Source: Aquila chrysaetos chrysaetos
Lineage: Eukaryota; Chordata; Aves; Accipitriformes; Accipitridae
Reading direction: 5' to 3'
Assembly (NCBI RefSeq): GCF_900496995.4
Contig: NC_044019.1
Coordinates: 558,001 to 622,000, forward strand
DNA: 64,000 bases
The notes below the pieces were generated by a model. That model saw nothing but the letters and a program-made list of their open reading frames with translations. It did no database searches and had not been told where the DNA came from. Position 1 is the first letter of the stretch; the number at the start of each line of letters is the position of its first letter. This document shows positions 33,521 through 46,600 of the stretch, piece after piece. Both the position numbers and the translations under genes were made by a program.

Positions 33521-36500
33521 TGCTGCTGAAGGGACACAGGTTTCAGTTGCAGTCTAAGCCACGTGCTGGTTGCCAGGAGCTGGTACTGCCTGTGCTGTGT
33601 CAGGAGCTGCCCCGCAGGAAAGCCACGCCATGGCCCTGGGGCTCCCCGGGGAGCACTCCTGTCCCCGGGGCCTGGGGATCTCCGGGACAGGGAAAGCACT
33701 GGATCAGACCCCTCCTTGCAATGAAGCTATTCAGTTTTATTCATGAGCCTGCTCTCCCCTGGGTCTGTGATGATGCTCTCCATTAACTCTGCCCACAGGA
33801 TCTGGGCAGCTCTTGGAACCCTTCGAGGAAGGCAGACTGCAGCAGACTGTGTTTAGGATGATGTGGGGGCCAGCAGCCACACGTGGGGCAATGGGACAGC
33901 GTGGGGGTAGCGGTGCTGGAGCTCCCATGGGGGACTCGGCAAGAGAAGCAAGAACATGGCACAACTTGACCCTGCTTCTCCTTGGGGACAAACCCCAAAG
34001 CATCTCCTGCTTCTCAGGGACGTGCAGTAGCTTGTGGAGCTGTCATTACTGTGGGCTGAGCTGATGAGCTGTCTCCTGATGAGAAACGAATTTAGTTAAC
34101 CTCAAATTAGTCAGGAGAATGGGAGACTCTTCTTTGAAACGATGTCATTTAAACCATTGCACCTGAAATTATCCCCACTAGAAATGCAGCTGGAGGTAGT
34201 AATTAATTCACCGTGCTCCCATATTAATTCTGCAGCTGCTCTGCTCCAGCATGACTTTGACGAGCCATGTCCAGCAGTAGCTCTGGGCAGGGAGCCCTGG
34301 GACAGACAGCCTGGTCCCCCTTGGTTTCTGCGTGGCTGACCATCAAAAGATAATTTTCAGGTTTTTCTCCTTGGTGTATAGTCGTATCCTTTAAATACCC
34401 TTCAGACTCTGACAAGCTTCCCGAGGCATGGAGAGAGCACTTCCCGGCCTCCAGGTGTCTGAAGGCAGAAGTGGTGAGTCTACAGGGATTTGGGGTTTTA
34501 ATCATGAAAGATCATCTTTTAAAAACTGCAGTGTGAGCAGGACAATTGGTTTAATTATTCTGAGCATGTTTGGCCAAAATCCTGTGCCTGTTACAAGATG
34601 TCCCTACCCCTCTCTGCTGGGGGGGGGGGGGGCACAGCATGTTGCTGTAGTTGCTGGGGAGGCAAGTGGTGGAGCAGGGACTGCGGCGGAGCAGGGACCA
34701 CCAGTGCCTGGCTGGTCCTGGCAGCCCCAGGGGCTGGCGGGAGGAGCGGCTGGTGGGGGTCTGCAGTGCCTGGCTGGGGAAGGCTGGTTTTGGTTGGAAG
34801 GCTGCAATCGTCAGTAAAACTAAACTCAGCATCCAGCATGTTCCTGAGAGGCGACGCTGCCAGCAAGGTGCTGCTGCTGTTGGGAGCAGGCTGGTCCCGC
34901 AACCGGCCGGGCAGCCGTCCCGCTCCTGCTCGGCCGAGATGAGCATTTGGTACAGAGACCATGTGCGGCTCCACTTGTGCTTTCCGTGGTTAACGCTTCT
35001 GCGAATAACCTCTTAGAAATGATTCCAATTAGGCTAGCACATCTCTTTGTAATCTGGATCCCTGTTGTGCTGTCAGACTCAATTCAAATTTAATTTGCAG
35101 AAAGTGTATATCGGGCAGCTTTTTTACTTAGCACAAAACTTAGAGGAAGATAACATTGATGGAAAAAATAATACAAGTTCATATTCTTCTTACCTTAAGG
35201 AAGGAAAAGAGATGCCAGAAAACTTAGCCAAATTTACATTTTAATGGGAAATGTTACGACTGCCTGCTCCAGGAGACACAAATTGCTTTCCAGATGGGAC
35301 CCTGACTTTATACTAAAGTGCAGGGAATTAAATCTAGCAGCCTCTGATGAGATGAAAGGGCTATCTAGAAAGGCAGCCACTGCCACCAGCCAGACGTGAG
35401 GATGGGGCCAGGCGCTGCTGGCAGTGGCACGCTGCCTGTCCCCATCACGCCTGGGGACGCAGGCAGGAGGGCCTGGAGGGAGGGAAGGAGGCTGCTGGGA
35501 CTGACGGATGCAGGTCCTGGCTCCAGGGGCTGGAGGTGTCATGCAGGGGGCTGGAGGGCTGTTTGCAGAGAAAACCTGTGCGTTTCAAACCCTGGGTAAC
35601 CCTGCCCCTGCTGATGTGTCCGTGTCCCCCTCCCTTAAGTGGGTGATGGCAGAGGAAGGGCTGGCTATGAGCGGTCTGTCCTTGCTCCCTTTGCAGCGAG
35701 GTGGAGGTTCCAGCAGCATTAACTGCACTTGCACAAGTGCCACTTCAGCCTCTCCCGCTGGCAGCTGCAGCAGGAGCCCTGCCGAGAGCCTGTGTCAGAG
35801 GCAGCCGCTCTCTTCGGGGTTTCTCTGCCCTCTTGTCTAATTGTTCCTAATCAGAGCAGCTCAAGCCTGCAGACAGGCTCCAGCAGCGTGTCTCCGCGAT
35901 GCCAGCATGGTGTCTCAGACCTTCACGCAGGGACAAAAGCTGTGCCCAGGAGAAGCTGCTGTTAATTTCTTAGCATCTTCAAGCTCTTTGAAGATGAAAA
36001 CACGGTGCAGTGCTGTGTAGTCTTATCTCTCTGGCAGTGCCTGTCACCTGCAGCCGTTTCTGGCACATTCACAAGCTCGGCAAAGGCTCGTCCCTGCTGG
36101 GACCAAGTCTGGGGAGCCGCAGGGTTGAAACTAGGAATGTGTCTTGCGTCTCCTGCAGCTCTGCTGGGCTCGGGCACAGAGCAGCCTCTGGCTTGGGCAG
36201 GCAGCTGATGTGCTGTTGTCTAGCCCTTGAACTTGCAACAAAAGAGTATGTGAGCTGTTCTTAATATCTCTGGGTCCTCTGAGTCTCCCGGAGCTGCTGG
36301 GATGTCCCAGCTGTACCCCAGCCTGGTCCCTGCTCCCTTCTTTGTATGCATAGTTGCCCTGTCTTGGTGATAATGACCCAGCCTGTGCCAGGGATGCATT
36401 TGGGGGATTTGCCAGCATCTGAGCTTGTTTTTCAGATAATTTCTCTGCACTTGAGGGTAGCTGGTTTTGTATACACATTGGATTTTTTTATATTGGCAGC

Positions 36501-39500
36501 ACGATAGGCAAAGAGTTTTATTGGCATCAGATATTCTTGTTAGTAACGACCAAGGTGTCTGAACTGTTAAACTGACCATAAATAATTTGAGCGGCTCAGC
36601 TCACCAGCTATTTATTTACTTCCAAAAGTTGCTGGTAATTATTTTTCCTGCTTCTAAAGTGAGAGGTTGTGACTGCCAGTGTGGACTGGCAGGGTCTTGC
36701 TGCAAGTAGCGCTTGTCTGTGCCCTTCACTCCTCCCTGGCTGCACTGGCCTCTCCCAGCCCCGGGAGAGGCAGAATCAGAGCCCAGAGGAGAGAGGACAG
36801 CCCCTATGCAAAGGGATGCAGGCACAGGAGTGCCTGCAGGCTGCGGTCCCGCAGCCGCTGCAGCTGCCTGAGCCGCGGGAGCATCCATGGCTGGTCAGTT
36901 CTGCAGGTTGCACCCATCAGAGAGGCTGTGACCAGTGGCTGGGGGCTGCCGTGGCTGCCTCTCCGGTGGTGCTGCGCTCTGCCTGCACTTGCGGCGGGCA
37001 GGGCTTGTCTTGGGGCAGCGTGTGGGCTGCCTCCCACCGGGCCCGCAAACAGTCAGCAAGAAGGAAGGTCTGCTGGCAGGAGTCTCGGAGCCCCTAAAGC
37101 GTTGCCGAAACCTCTGGGCACCCAGCCTCGGAGCTGGGATGGGGATGCTTCAGCAGGAGGGAGAGCCCCAGGGAGGGGGGTGGCCGAAGTGCATGGAGAG
37201 GCACGGGAGGAAGGGTCTGTGTCTGTACCCCTTGCCAGGCCAGCTCTGCAGGTCCCTGTGCCGCTGGGATCACGCTGGAAGGTGCTGCTTTCCTCCGGCG
37301 TGAAGCTGGCTGCAGCCGTGTCCTTCACTCGCTCCGCCGGGCAGGGTGGGGGGTGCGCAGATGGGGCTGGGGGAGCAGAGCTCGCCCTGCGTGGGAGCTG
37401 CTGGCAGTACATGGAGTTTGTCCTTTCCCCAGACGGTGCTTTTCCAGTTGTCAGAGCAGTTGTGCGCAGTGGATGGGATGTAAATTCACAGCGTTGTATG
37501 GCAAAGGCATCGCTCAAGCAAGTAGACAGCATGCTTATTGGGGATGCTTCCAATCCAATAAAATAAGCAAAAACATCGCTGTTGGAGGCTCAACCACAGC
37601 AGATGCTCCGGCACCCACAAGGCTGCTTCCCTGGGTGAAGCAGTGTCACTGTCTGGAATTCAAAGCAGTGATAAATCATAGGTGACCTTCAGTAATTTAT
37701 TACTGCCTTGTGCAAAGCACTGCTGTTTCTCTGGGCCAGTTCTTGGGCATCTGTCTGGGATCACAGTAATTCCAATCTTTAGCATCGTAATGGGTTTGTC
37801 ATGGGTTAGATAATGATAAAAGGCTGGGGACGTAGGGGAACAGCAGATAGTGAGCTGCTGGAAGCAGAGCAGTGCATGCACCAGTGGCAGCTACCACCAG
37901 CATTTGCTGATGTGGGAAGTGCCATCTGGGGCTGCTGGGTCTGCAGAGCCAGGCAGGATCGCTCAGAGGCACCAGTGGCTGGCTCTTCTGCGCTGGACAG
38001 AGAGAGGTTGTTTCTAGCGTTTTCGGGTTGCCAGGTGTTAGTAGGTTCTGGCCTTGTGCTGTACACTCTGTTCATAGCAGTAGGACTAATGCTGTTAGTT
38101 GTAAGTGATGGGAGAAGCACCGAACACTCCGCATTGTTTGCAGCGTGGCAGATGTTCTGTTAATGATACGGAACAGCTCAGGGCGAGCGCTGTGGGTTTA
38201 GATTTCACAGCAACATGCTGAGCTCCTGCGCAAATGCGGAGCCAAGTTTGGAGGTGGCGGGGCAGAAGTTGTAGAGCTCGTTGGTCACAGACATGGGCTG
38301 TTGGGGTAAAGCCGTGGGCTGGAGCCGCATATTGGGGCCATGGTGGAGTGGCGGGTGTTTGGTCCTTCAGAAGCCTTGGTGGGCACCTATTTGGGTCTCA
38401 ATTACAGGTTTTGGTGCTTCAGCTTGGGCAGTCAGTCTTGCACTGTTACCCCAGCAGCAGGGATGCTCTGTGCTGAAACGCAGCAAGGGCTTGGGACCCT
38501 TCCTGCCGGCGCTGGCGTGAGAGCAGCCGGTCATGCTAATGCAGACGTGGGGGCTCACGGGGTTTGCCCTGGTGCTACGCCAGGCTTGCAGCTCCTTGTC
38601 CTGAATCGCACCCTGCTCACTCTCGGATGCTCTGCCCCTGTGTCAGCATTTCAGCGTCTAGGAGGACTCTGAGGATGCCCTGTGATGCTCAAACCCAGGC
38701 CAGGCCTAACATGCAGGTGCCCAAATTTAACCAGCTTGCTTTGTGTCTGTGAGAATAATGTGAGCTTGGCTGGAGTGAATGTTATTTCCCCCAAAAAAGT
38801 CACAGGGAGAGAAAAGACTATGTAAAAGCAAAAACTTCCCCTGATACTTCAATTGTGAGGCAAAATTTACATTTGGATTTTGGAAATCAATAGCAATTCA
38901 CAAATAATTCTCCTGTGCTGCTACAGGTCATCCATCAGCTTTGCATCTCTGCTCAATAGAAGCCATTATTGGTTTTTTTGTTTGTTTGTTTGTTCAATAT
39001 TAGTGGTTTGTTCAGCTGTTCTCCAGGTCTGTATTATAATGACAAATTACAGACTCGTGGGCTTTTTTTCCAAATAGTCTTAGAAAATGCAGATGGATGA
39101 CATCATTACAGTGCCACTGAGCCAGAACACAGCAGCAGCAGCAGCAGCTGTGAACATCTGGGATGAAATGGTGCCGAGGAGGGCATGTTCCCATGCAGGT
39201 GAGCACCGGGTGAGCCTGGCTTTGGGTGAGCAGGCTGGACCTCCAGGAGAGGCGGCTCGGGCATGCCGCTGCCTCCATGCCCATTCATTTTCCCCCACGC
39301 TGTTTATCCTTGTGCCCGACAGGCTGGAGGGAACAGGGCTCTTCGAGCATTGCTTCTGCTTCTCTGGTCTGCCCCGTCCCTTGCCCATATCCACATCCTG
39401 GCCGTGTTGGGGAGCTCCTGTCGCGAGGAGCATGTGCGCTGGGTGGCGGTGGGCTGCACCATGCTGAGTGCCCTTGCGTGGCAATTTTGGGGGACAGAGC

Positions 39501-39650
39501 GGCCATGCAGGCCTGGAGCCTGTGGGGGCACAGGAGGGTCCCGAGCTGGGGTGGGGGGGGTCACCTCAGGGAGCATCCGTGAGCCCAGAGCTGAAGCCAT
39601 CCCAGACCTGCTGGGCTCTGCAGGTATGGGGCTGTTTGCCAGTGCCGGGC
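33521..39650. other. Gene-free stretch with alternating GC-rich and AT-rich blocks
   Basis: I see no supported exon or RNA gene. GC-rich, CpG-poor unique sequence is broken by AT-rich islands at about 34090-34240, 35010-35240, 36480-36660 and 38760-39090, most carrying TAAT cores. A (CAG)6 run lies at 39130-39147, and a short GTTT repeat near 38980. Confidence 0.5.
34619..34632 (+). repeat. G14 homopolymer
   Basis: A run of 14 guanines in gene-free DNA. Its length is likely to be unreliable in the assembly and it could form a G-quadruplex. Confidence 0.85.
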
Positions 39651-39920
39651 CCGTGCTATTATGGGCAAATTACCTGTGGAACGCCTTTTTAATACTGAAA
39701 GAAATAACTTGATTAGTAATTATTGGTGCAGAACACTTGGGGAGTCTCTGCAAAAGGCAAGGACGGGTGGTTTCACTGGAGCCGCCTGTCAGTTTTGTCA
39801 TCTAATTATAAGACTGTTCAGTGCCAAGACTCTGGACAGATAGAGGAAAAAAACCCTCAGTGTAATTGTATTGGTCATATTTTGTAGCCACTAATTACCT
39901 GCTTCGCAATTAATGTTTCT
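39650..39920. promoter_or_regulatory. AT-rich island with several homeodomain cores
   Basis: The block has GATTAGTAATTATTGG near 39713, TCTAATTATAAG near 39800, GTAATTGTATTGG near 39860, CTAATTACC near 39892 and GCAATTAATG near 39905. The regular recurrence of TAAT-type cores inside one island, with GC-rich flanks, suggests a conserved regulatory element. There is no direct proof. Confidence 0.3.
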
Positions 39921-42900
39921 CTGGCTGGCTGGGGAGCTGTCATGGCCTTGGCTTGGGACAAATAGCTCGATGCTTCTCATTGTACAGCTTCCAGACCTTG
40001 TTAAATGTGGGGCTGGGTGGCGAAGGGGATCAGTCCCCTGCTTTGACCCTGAGCAGCCCCAGCCCTGGCCCTGGCAGCCCTGCTGCAGCCGAGCAGGATG
40101 GTGCCCTCCGTGTCACCCATCCACTGCTGGAGAGCCGGTGGGTGCTGCCCCGGGGGAGCTGCCGCCGTCCTGGGGCTCCCGGGCGCGCTGGTGTGCACCC
40201 CTGGCTGCTGGAGCAGGGGTGCCATTAACGACCATCGCGCTCTCACCCTCGTTATTGGGAACAAGCTAGTTCCATATCCGTGCGCCTTGCCTTGCCTTGC
40301 CTTTTCGTGGCACATGTGTGTAGTATTCACTCGAGAAACGCGGATCAGGGTCGGCTTTTCCAGCCCGGGAAGGAGAGGCCGGTGCTGGGAGGGGACACTG
40401 CCGTGGCCGGGGGGGGCTGGCTGGATCCCCGGCGGAGGCAGCGAGGGTGCTGACAGGCAGAGCGCGGGCAGGTCCCACAGTGTCTAGTGGAGGGACGTCG
40501 CTTTGTAATTTTGCTTTTAAGTAAAACGTGTCTAGCACCTCTGTCAAGCACAGCCCCCTTCTGCTCCGTCCCCGGTGCCGGGGGCTCCCTCCATCGGCCT
40601 TGGCAAAGAGGGACGGGGCTGGGGCCTGTCCTGCACTGGCACAGCAGGGCTGAGTGCTGCAGGTGCCTTTGGTTCACGGCGGGCTGCCATCTTCAAAGGG
40701 AGCCCCCCGTAATCCGCCACGCAGTCCGAAGCCCCGAACCCAACTGCTGCGGCTCCCACTAACGCTGCTCGTGGCTGCTTTGCCAGGGTGCAGGTGAGAC
40801 AGGAGGAGAAGGGCAAAGTATGAGCCTGAAGGAGAGGACTGACAGGCACTGAGGTTATTTATTGTTTACTGTTTGCTTCTAAGAAGCATCATTTTCAGCT
40901 TATTAATTATGGCAGGACTTGAGCTGAGTGAAAATTGATTTGGAACCCACCATCTAAGTGGTCAAACAGTTAAGTACCTATTTTACGCTTTCTAAACAGA
41001 CATGGTAATTTTTTCTCTTCGCACACTGTTTTACACCACCTTAATTCCAACAGTAAATTGAAATCAAATGAAAAGCAGCTTTCCAGCCCAGAAGGCCTTC
41101 CTGGCACGTGCATGAGAACAACAGCCCCTATCAGAGAGATGCATCCTGGAGCACCAGGTAGCATAAACGGACAAGCAGAGCCAGCAGACAGATGGACGGA
41201 AGAGGGCTGTGCCTGTGTCTGTAGTTGTTCACGTGTCTTGTTTGTGTGAAGTACCTGGTGGAGCTCCTACCATTACCGTGGTGCTATTACAAAATGAGAC
41301 TATCTTCAGCCTTGCAGGTGGTCACAGCTCACCCCATGCTAGTGCCTGTCCCCCCACAAACCCTCATGGGTGGTGAGAATGGGTGTCTGCAGGTGAAGTG
41401 AAGAGAATTAGAGGGGCAGGGAGAAGCACCACCTGAGAATGACATGTTCTGGACAAGGGGGAGCATCCTTCACTGAACAGAAAGAAAACCTCTCGCTGTC
41501 CCGGTTGTCTGCAGCTTGGAGGTGAGGATGGCAGGAGCTGGCAAAAGAGGCAGAAGCTGTTGAAGCTCAGACCCACCTGCAGTTGGCTGGCCATGGTCCA
41601 CGGGGACCTCCAGCCCCACAGCGCAGGAGGGTGATGGGGGGCTGGCAGTCACCAGAGTGCAGGTGAGAGATGCGCTGGTGTCCAAGTCTGGCACAAGGTG
41701 CTGGACCTGGTGTTGATGGCTCCACCTGAGCTCAGCGTGGTTGTAAATCAAAATCTTGATGTGAACTTTAGCAGCATCCATAAATTCTTCATTTATCATT
41801 ATTAAAGATATGTCAACATTCAAAAATTGATTTATAGCTGGTAATTTAGATCATGGATTGTCTCTGATACAGTAAACTATTCATATCCAAAGCCCATCAT
41901 GCAGTTTTCTACTTATTAGGGATTAATGACTCATAAAACAGGGCCAGAACTGGGTTGTTAGTGTGAATGAAGGGAAGGCTGTGACTGTTGGGGTTTCCCT
42001 CCTGAACAAGTACGAAGGTACCCCTGACAAACAGCTAATTGGGTCTATACAGCCCTTTGAAAGCACCCTGGGCTGGGCTGTGCATTGCGGTGGGTCCTGG
42101 CCCTGCTCGGGATGGCTGGGACTCGGCAGGCTGCCACCTGCGAGGCAGAGCCGTGCCAGCCACTGTCAGGCTGCACCACCAGGTGCTCTCCTCTTGAATT
42201 TTACAATACATATGTTAAATCTCCAGTTCTCCTTTCCACTGGCAAAGCTTTGAAGTCCTTTATCTCCAGGAAAGACCATCTGCTGCTTCAACACCATGGA
42301 AACAGCTTTCAGCAGATAAAAACTTTAGTTTATCATTTTAATTCAACACCAAATGCCATAAAGTCAATAATTTATTGTGCAGTTTACAAGGTATTTCTCT
42401 AAGTCTCTAGTATGGCTGTTGCTTGTTTCTAATGTTGTAGTGATTTTGCATTTGTGTAAGTGCCACAGAATTGACATTATATAGCGAGACAGATTGTCCT
42501 GTCTTAAACAGCATCTCATAGTAAACTAGCAACAGCTGCTAAATTGATATGCTGTGTTGACATACCTTCATAAATAACATATTAAGTCCTAAAATAAAAC
42601 TCTTCTAACATCTAAATTAAATGGAATCAAAGCTTAAATCATCAGCTAAATACATTTGCAGATGCCAGGCCATCGTGCTGTCGGTGGGGCTGGGTTCGGC
42701 GGTGGGAGCTGCAGCCTCTTCGCTGAACCAGGGTCCCTCTGCGGCCGCCAGCCAGTGTGAAGGGGATACGAGGTTTTGAGTAAACCGGGTGAGGTTTACT
42801 GACAAGGCTCGTTAAGTGAAGAACATGGTTCCCTGCTAATTGCATTCCTTGGATGCCAGGAGGGGTGACAAAACCCACAGACCCTGACTGCCCCCACTCC

Positions 42901-43419
42901 TGCTGACTGCTCTCTAGCCCACCCGGTCTGCCTTGGCCGCTACTGGGACGGGGCTCCCGCGGAGGTGATGCCACGAAACCGTCCCCTCTTTTCTGGGACC
43001 ACGGTGTTGCCAGCCCTGGCTGTTTCTGAAAGCACCACTGGGCAAATGTCTCGACTGCTTATGGAGGTGGTGTCTGTTGCTCGTGTTTCTGTGGGGTCCG
43101 TGTCGGTGACTGCAGCTCTCGGCAGGAGCGTCGCCCCGCCGCGCGGGTGTCCATGTGCGCTTGGTGCGCGGTCGCGTGGACAGGGCTGTTGCAGACCTTG
43201 GTCTGATGGGGCGAAGGCTCCCCCCGGGCGGAGGGGACACCACTGTGTGGCTGCAGTGGCTTCACATGTCCTGCTCGGTTTTGGAAGGCAGAATGGTTCT
43301 GAGGGTGGGTTTGTACCAAATCATTTACTGATTTGTTGGATTCTTTTGGCTTTGTAGAGAATGTTTTGCATCCTAGTGCCTGATTAATAAAACCTCTGCT
43401 TACCCACTGTGACAAACTA
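39921..43419. other. Gene-free stretch, unique sequence
   Basis: GC-rich unique DNA with AT-rich islands at about 40850-41060, 41740-41950 and 42180-42660. Short open frames on both strands show no family I recognise and no consistent splice sites. Confidence 0.5.
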
Positions 43420-43690
43420 TTGTATTTTGGTTAAAATATTACAGAGAGATACTGGTGTGATAGAACATGCAACATTATCTCTAATAAGCAATTATATTTC
43501 ATAATATGAATTAATTAAAATCTTACACTTAAACCAAGTAGCTAATTACAGACCTTTTAGCTTAATAAAGATAGAGTGCAGAAAGGGATAATATATATGG
43601 TAATTATTGAGTTAAGCAGAATGTAATGTGCATCCAGGGCTCGCCTAGGACATTCTCAGTCAATACTTAATTACTTTACTGCTCTCTGAA
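43420..43690. promoter_or_regulatory. AT-rich island with clustered TAATTA motifs
   Basis: About 270 bases of strongly AT-rich sequence include ATGAATTAATTAAAATC, AGCTAATTACAGAC, CTTAATAAAG, GGTAATTATTGAG and CTTAATTAC. The flanks are GC-rich. It is a candidate developmental enhancer from motif density alone. Confidence 0.3.
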
Positions 43691-46600
43691 GTCTACGTGG
43701 CATCTGGCTGCTCTGCTCGTGCTCCCCCTCCCGAGACATCGTCACTGCTGTGATTTACCTGTGGCTGCTCTTCTGCAGTGGCCAGTGGGTGAGCGGGACG
43801 CCAGGGCAGGAGAGCTGATGTGCCGTGGTGGGTCGCAGCCAGCTCTGGGTCTGTGCCTGGGGCGCGGGGGACCCGCTCCGCACTTGGCCCAGCCTGTCCG
43901 TCCCACAGCACGTGCCAGTGGCCCAGCTCTGCCTGGCTCCTTCCCACAGGGCCCCTGCACGGCTCTGGGCTCTGGCCGTGGACCCTGCTTGGTGCTGCTT
44001 CCCAACCCTGCAAAACTCCTTGGGGTTTCTGCTATTGCTCTGTTCTGCAGGGAGGCAATTGTGTTACGAGGCGCAGATCTGCGCTGGCAGCTGGCAAAGC
44101 TTCCCAGCCTTGTGCAGCCTCGTGGCGTGCATGCCTGGTGTGCCCCGCGGAGACCCTTTGCTTCTCTGGCTTGTCTTGATTGAGCATCGTTCCTGGCATC
44201 GCACAGCCCTTACGGTAATGCAGAGGAAAAATTTATTTAGCAAGGCTTAAGGTCAGGTTTTGAGAGTTAACAGTTACAAGGTTGGGAACAGAGAGTTACA
44301 AGAGAAAACAAAACATAAACCGCAGTCCTATGCCGAGTGCAAGGGCCAGGCTGCTCCCTTGGCGCTGGTCCTGGTGCCGCAGGGCTCCCGTGGTTTGCGG
44401 CAGCATGAGGATGCACAGAGCCCTGCTCCCTGCCTGGGGCTGTCTGTGGCCCTGTGTTAATTACGCTCACTGCCTGTGAAAGCAAAGGCAGTGCTCCTTG
44501 TGCCTTCCTACGGGACGGGGATGGATGGGAAGTCATCTCAGACCCAACTGCCACATTCCCTTATGGGGATGTTCGGTGAGGCTAAACGTTTCCACAGGTG
44601 TGTAAACAACCCCAGAGAGCTGTCAGCACTGAACGCAGCCATCCTAGCACTGTAACAACGGGATGACAGCTGATGTGAGCTTAATGACTGGATGTGAACT
44701 TAATGACTGGCAGGCAATGGGACTTGCTGGCTGGGTAACTGGAACTTGACGCAAAGCCAGAGGTGTCCGGCTGGAAAATTCTGGCTTGTTTGGGAAAGGC
44801 CACTGTGATGCCGCAACACTTGAGCTAGCTAGATTACGAACAGCTCCAAAAAAACAGCAGTAAAGGGAAAGTGGGATAAGATGTACCATGGGTTCCTCAG
44901 CAAGCGATCTGGGCAGGCTGTCCCCTGTGCAGCGTGGCGAGGCAAGCGTCCGAGCAGTTACTTGCCAGAGAACGGGAGCGCAGGAGATCTAAACCGCACA
45001 CATTGCAGTCAAGTGTGAGAAAAACTGTTGGCTATAACACAGCAAACTGAGATTAGAGCAAGAACAGCAAGGCAAGTAAGAACTGGGTAAAGACGGCAGC
45101 CGCGGGGCAGTGGCATGGGGCGGTGGGGATCCAGCACCCCTTGGGGCTGGGAAATGCACTGCAGGCACAGGGCACTGATGGCTTGGGACACTGGAATATT
45201 TCAGAGAAAAATGCAGGAGTAAGGTAACTGGGATGGAATTCGTTCGTACAAAGTGCGCTGCTGTGCTTCTGGCCTGGCAACTCTTTCTGCTATAAGAAGA
45301 GTTCATCCGCTAGAAACAGCTGCACTGGAGAAAGACCTGAGTTTATTAGTGTGTCATAAGATGATTCCCTCTAGCCTTCAACATCACCATCTTCTGGGCT
45401 GTGGAAAATGGCCTGAGCTGCTTCACAAGGAGGTTTTTCCAGCAGACGCACAGTGGTCTCGTAGGGCTGCGCAGAGGGGCTCGAGCATCGCGCTTTGCGT
45501 CGCAGGTGCCCGTTTGCCCTCTGACGCCTTTGGGCTTGCTGCAGGTGGAGGGCTTGGTCCCATCCCCGGGCACATCTGCAGCCAGGAGAGCGCAATCAGA
45601 GGGACAGTGGCAGGAAAGACCCACCAGCTGCTGATGGCGGTGCGGGCCCTGGCAGCATCGGGCCAGGGTCCTGCTGGCATCTACTCCCACCTCTGCAGCA
45701 GGAGGTGGCACTGCCTCCACCCCTTTAAAGGCAAAATGCTAATTTCTGTCTGAGCAAGAAGAGCCACTAATTGTATGGAAGCCCCTTCCGTGATATTTGA
45801 TTTGTGCTTCACACAGCACCCCTGCAAAGGGTTTGAACAAGGATGAAAGCCCCCTTTTAGGAAGAAAGGCTGTATGACTAAGCAGCTCTCTTCCTTTTCA
45901 CTCGAGTACTGTGCTGGTTGGCAGCTGCTCTGTGCCGGCAATAATTATGTCAAAGCCTGGGGTGCCATCAAGGGTCTCCAACCATCTGCAAGTGAAGAGC
46001 TTCTTTCCAATTACTAGCACTGGCATCCCATGTCCTCTTTGGTCCGAGCTGATGTTTGCTGAAGGATATTGGAAGAATTAGTAGATGTATTTCTCTCTAA
46101 TCCTGTCCCAGGTGACAGCAAAATCAAACTAAAAAGCACCAGATTGCATGCTGTTGTTTTAGGCAATAGCCCAGTGGTATTAATGAAGGTTTTTATCATT
46201 CTGGGGACTGCATTGATTTAGAGAACAAAATATCCAAGGTAACAAAACTGGATGAATTAAAAGCTTAACAGGATGAAGAGGTGTTATAGCATCACAAATT
46301 CTTTGGGAACTTGTCTGGGCTATCCCACTCCTTTTTGAGACTGGTGTCCCTGCCAGACAGCATTATCCTTCCCTCAGGGGTTGTTCACATGCTCAGTTGC
46401 TGCATTTCCTCTTTCTAGGAAGGAGGGTTTAGAGGAAGGCAGGCTGTGGCGGTGCCTCTTCTGCCCTGTCCCTTGCAGGCGACAGCTGCCTGCCCCAGCT
46501 CCCCGGTGCGTCCCCACGGCCAGAGAAGGGGTGCCTTGCTCGTGGACACGCTGCAGTCAGGAAATGGGCAGAAAGGCGGAGGGGTTGCACTTTGTATTTG

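Noticed and set aside
36679-37566. A 295-codon + strand open frame in gene-free DNA
   Set aside because: Composition is typical of GC-rich noncoding DNA, there is no domain, and dense overlapping open frames occur in all other frames.
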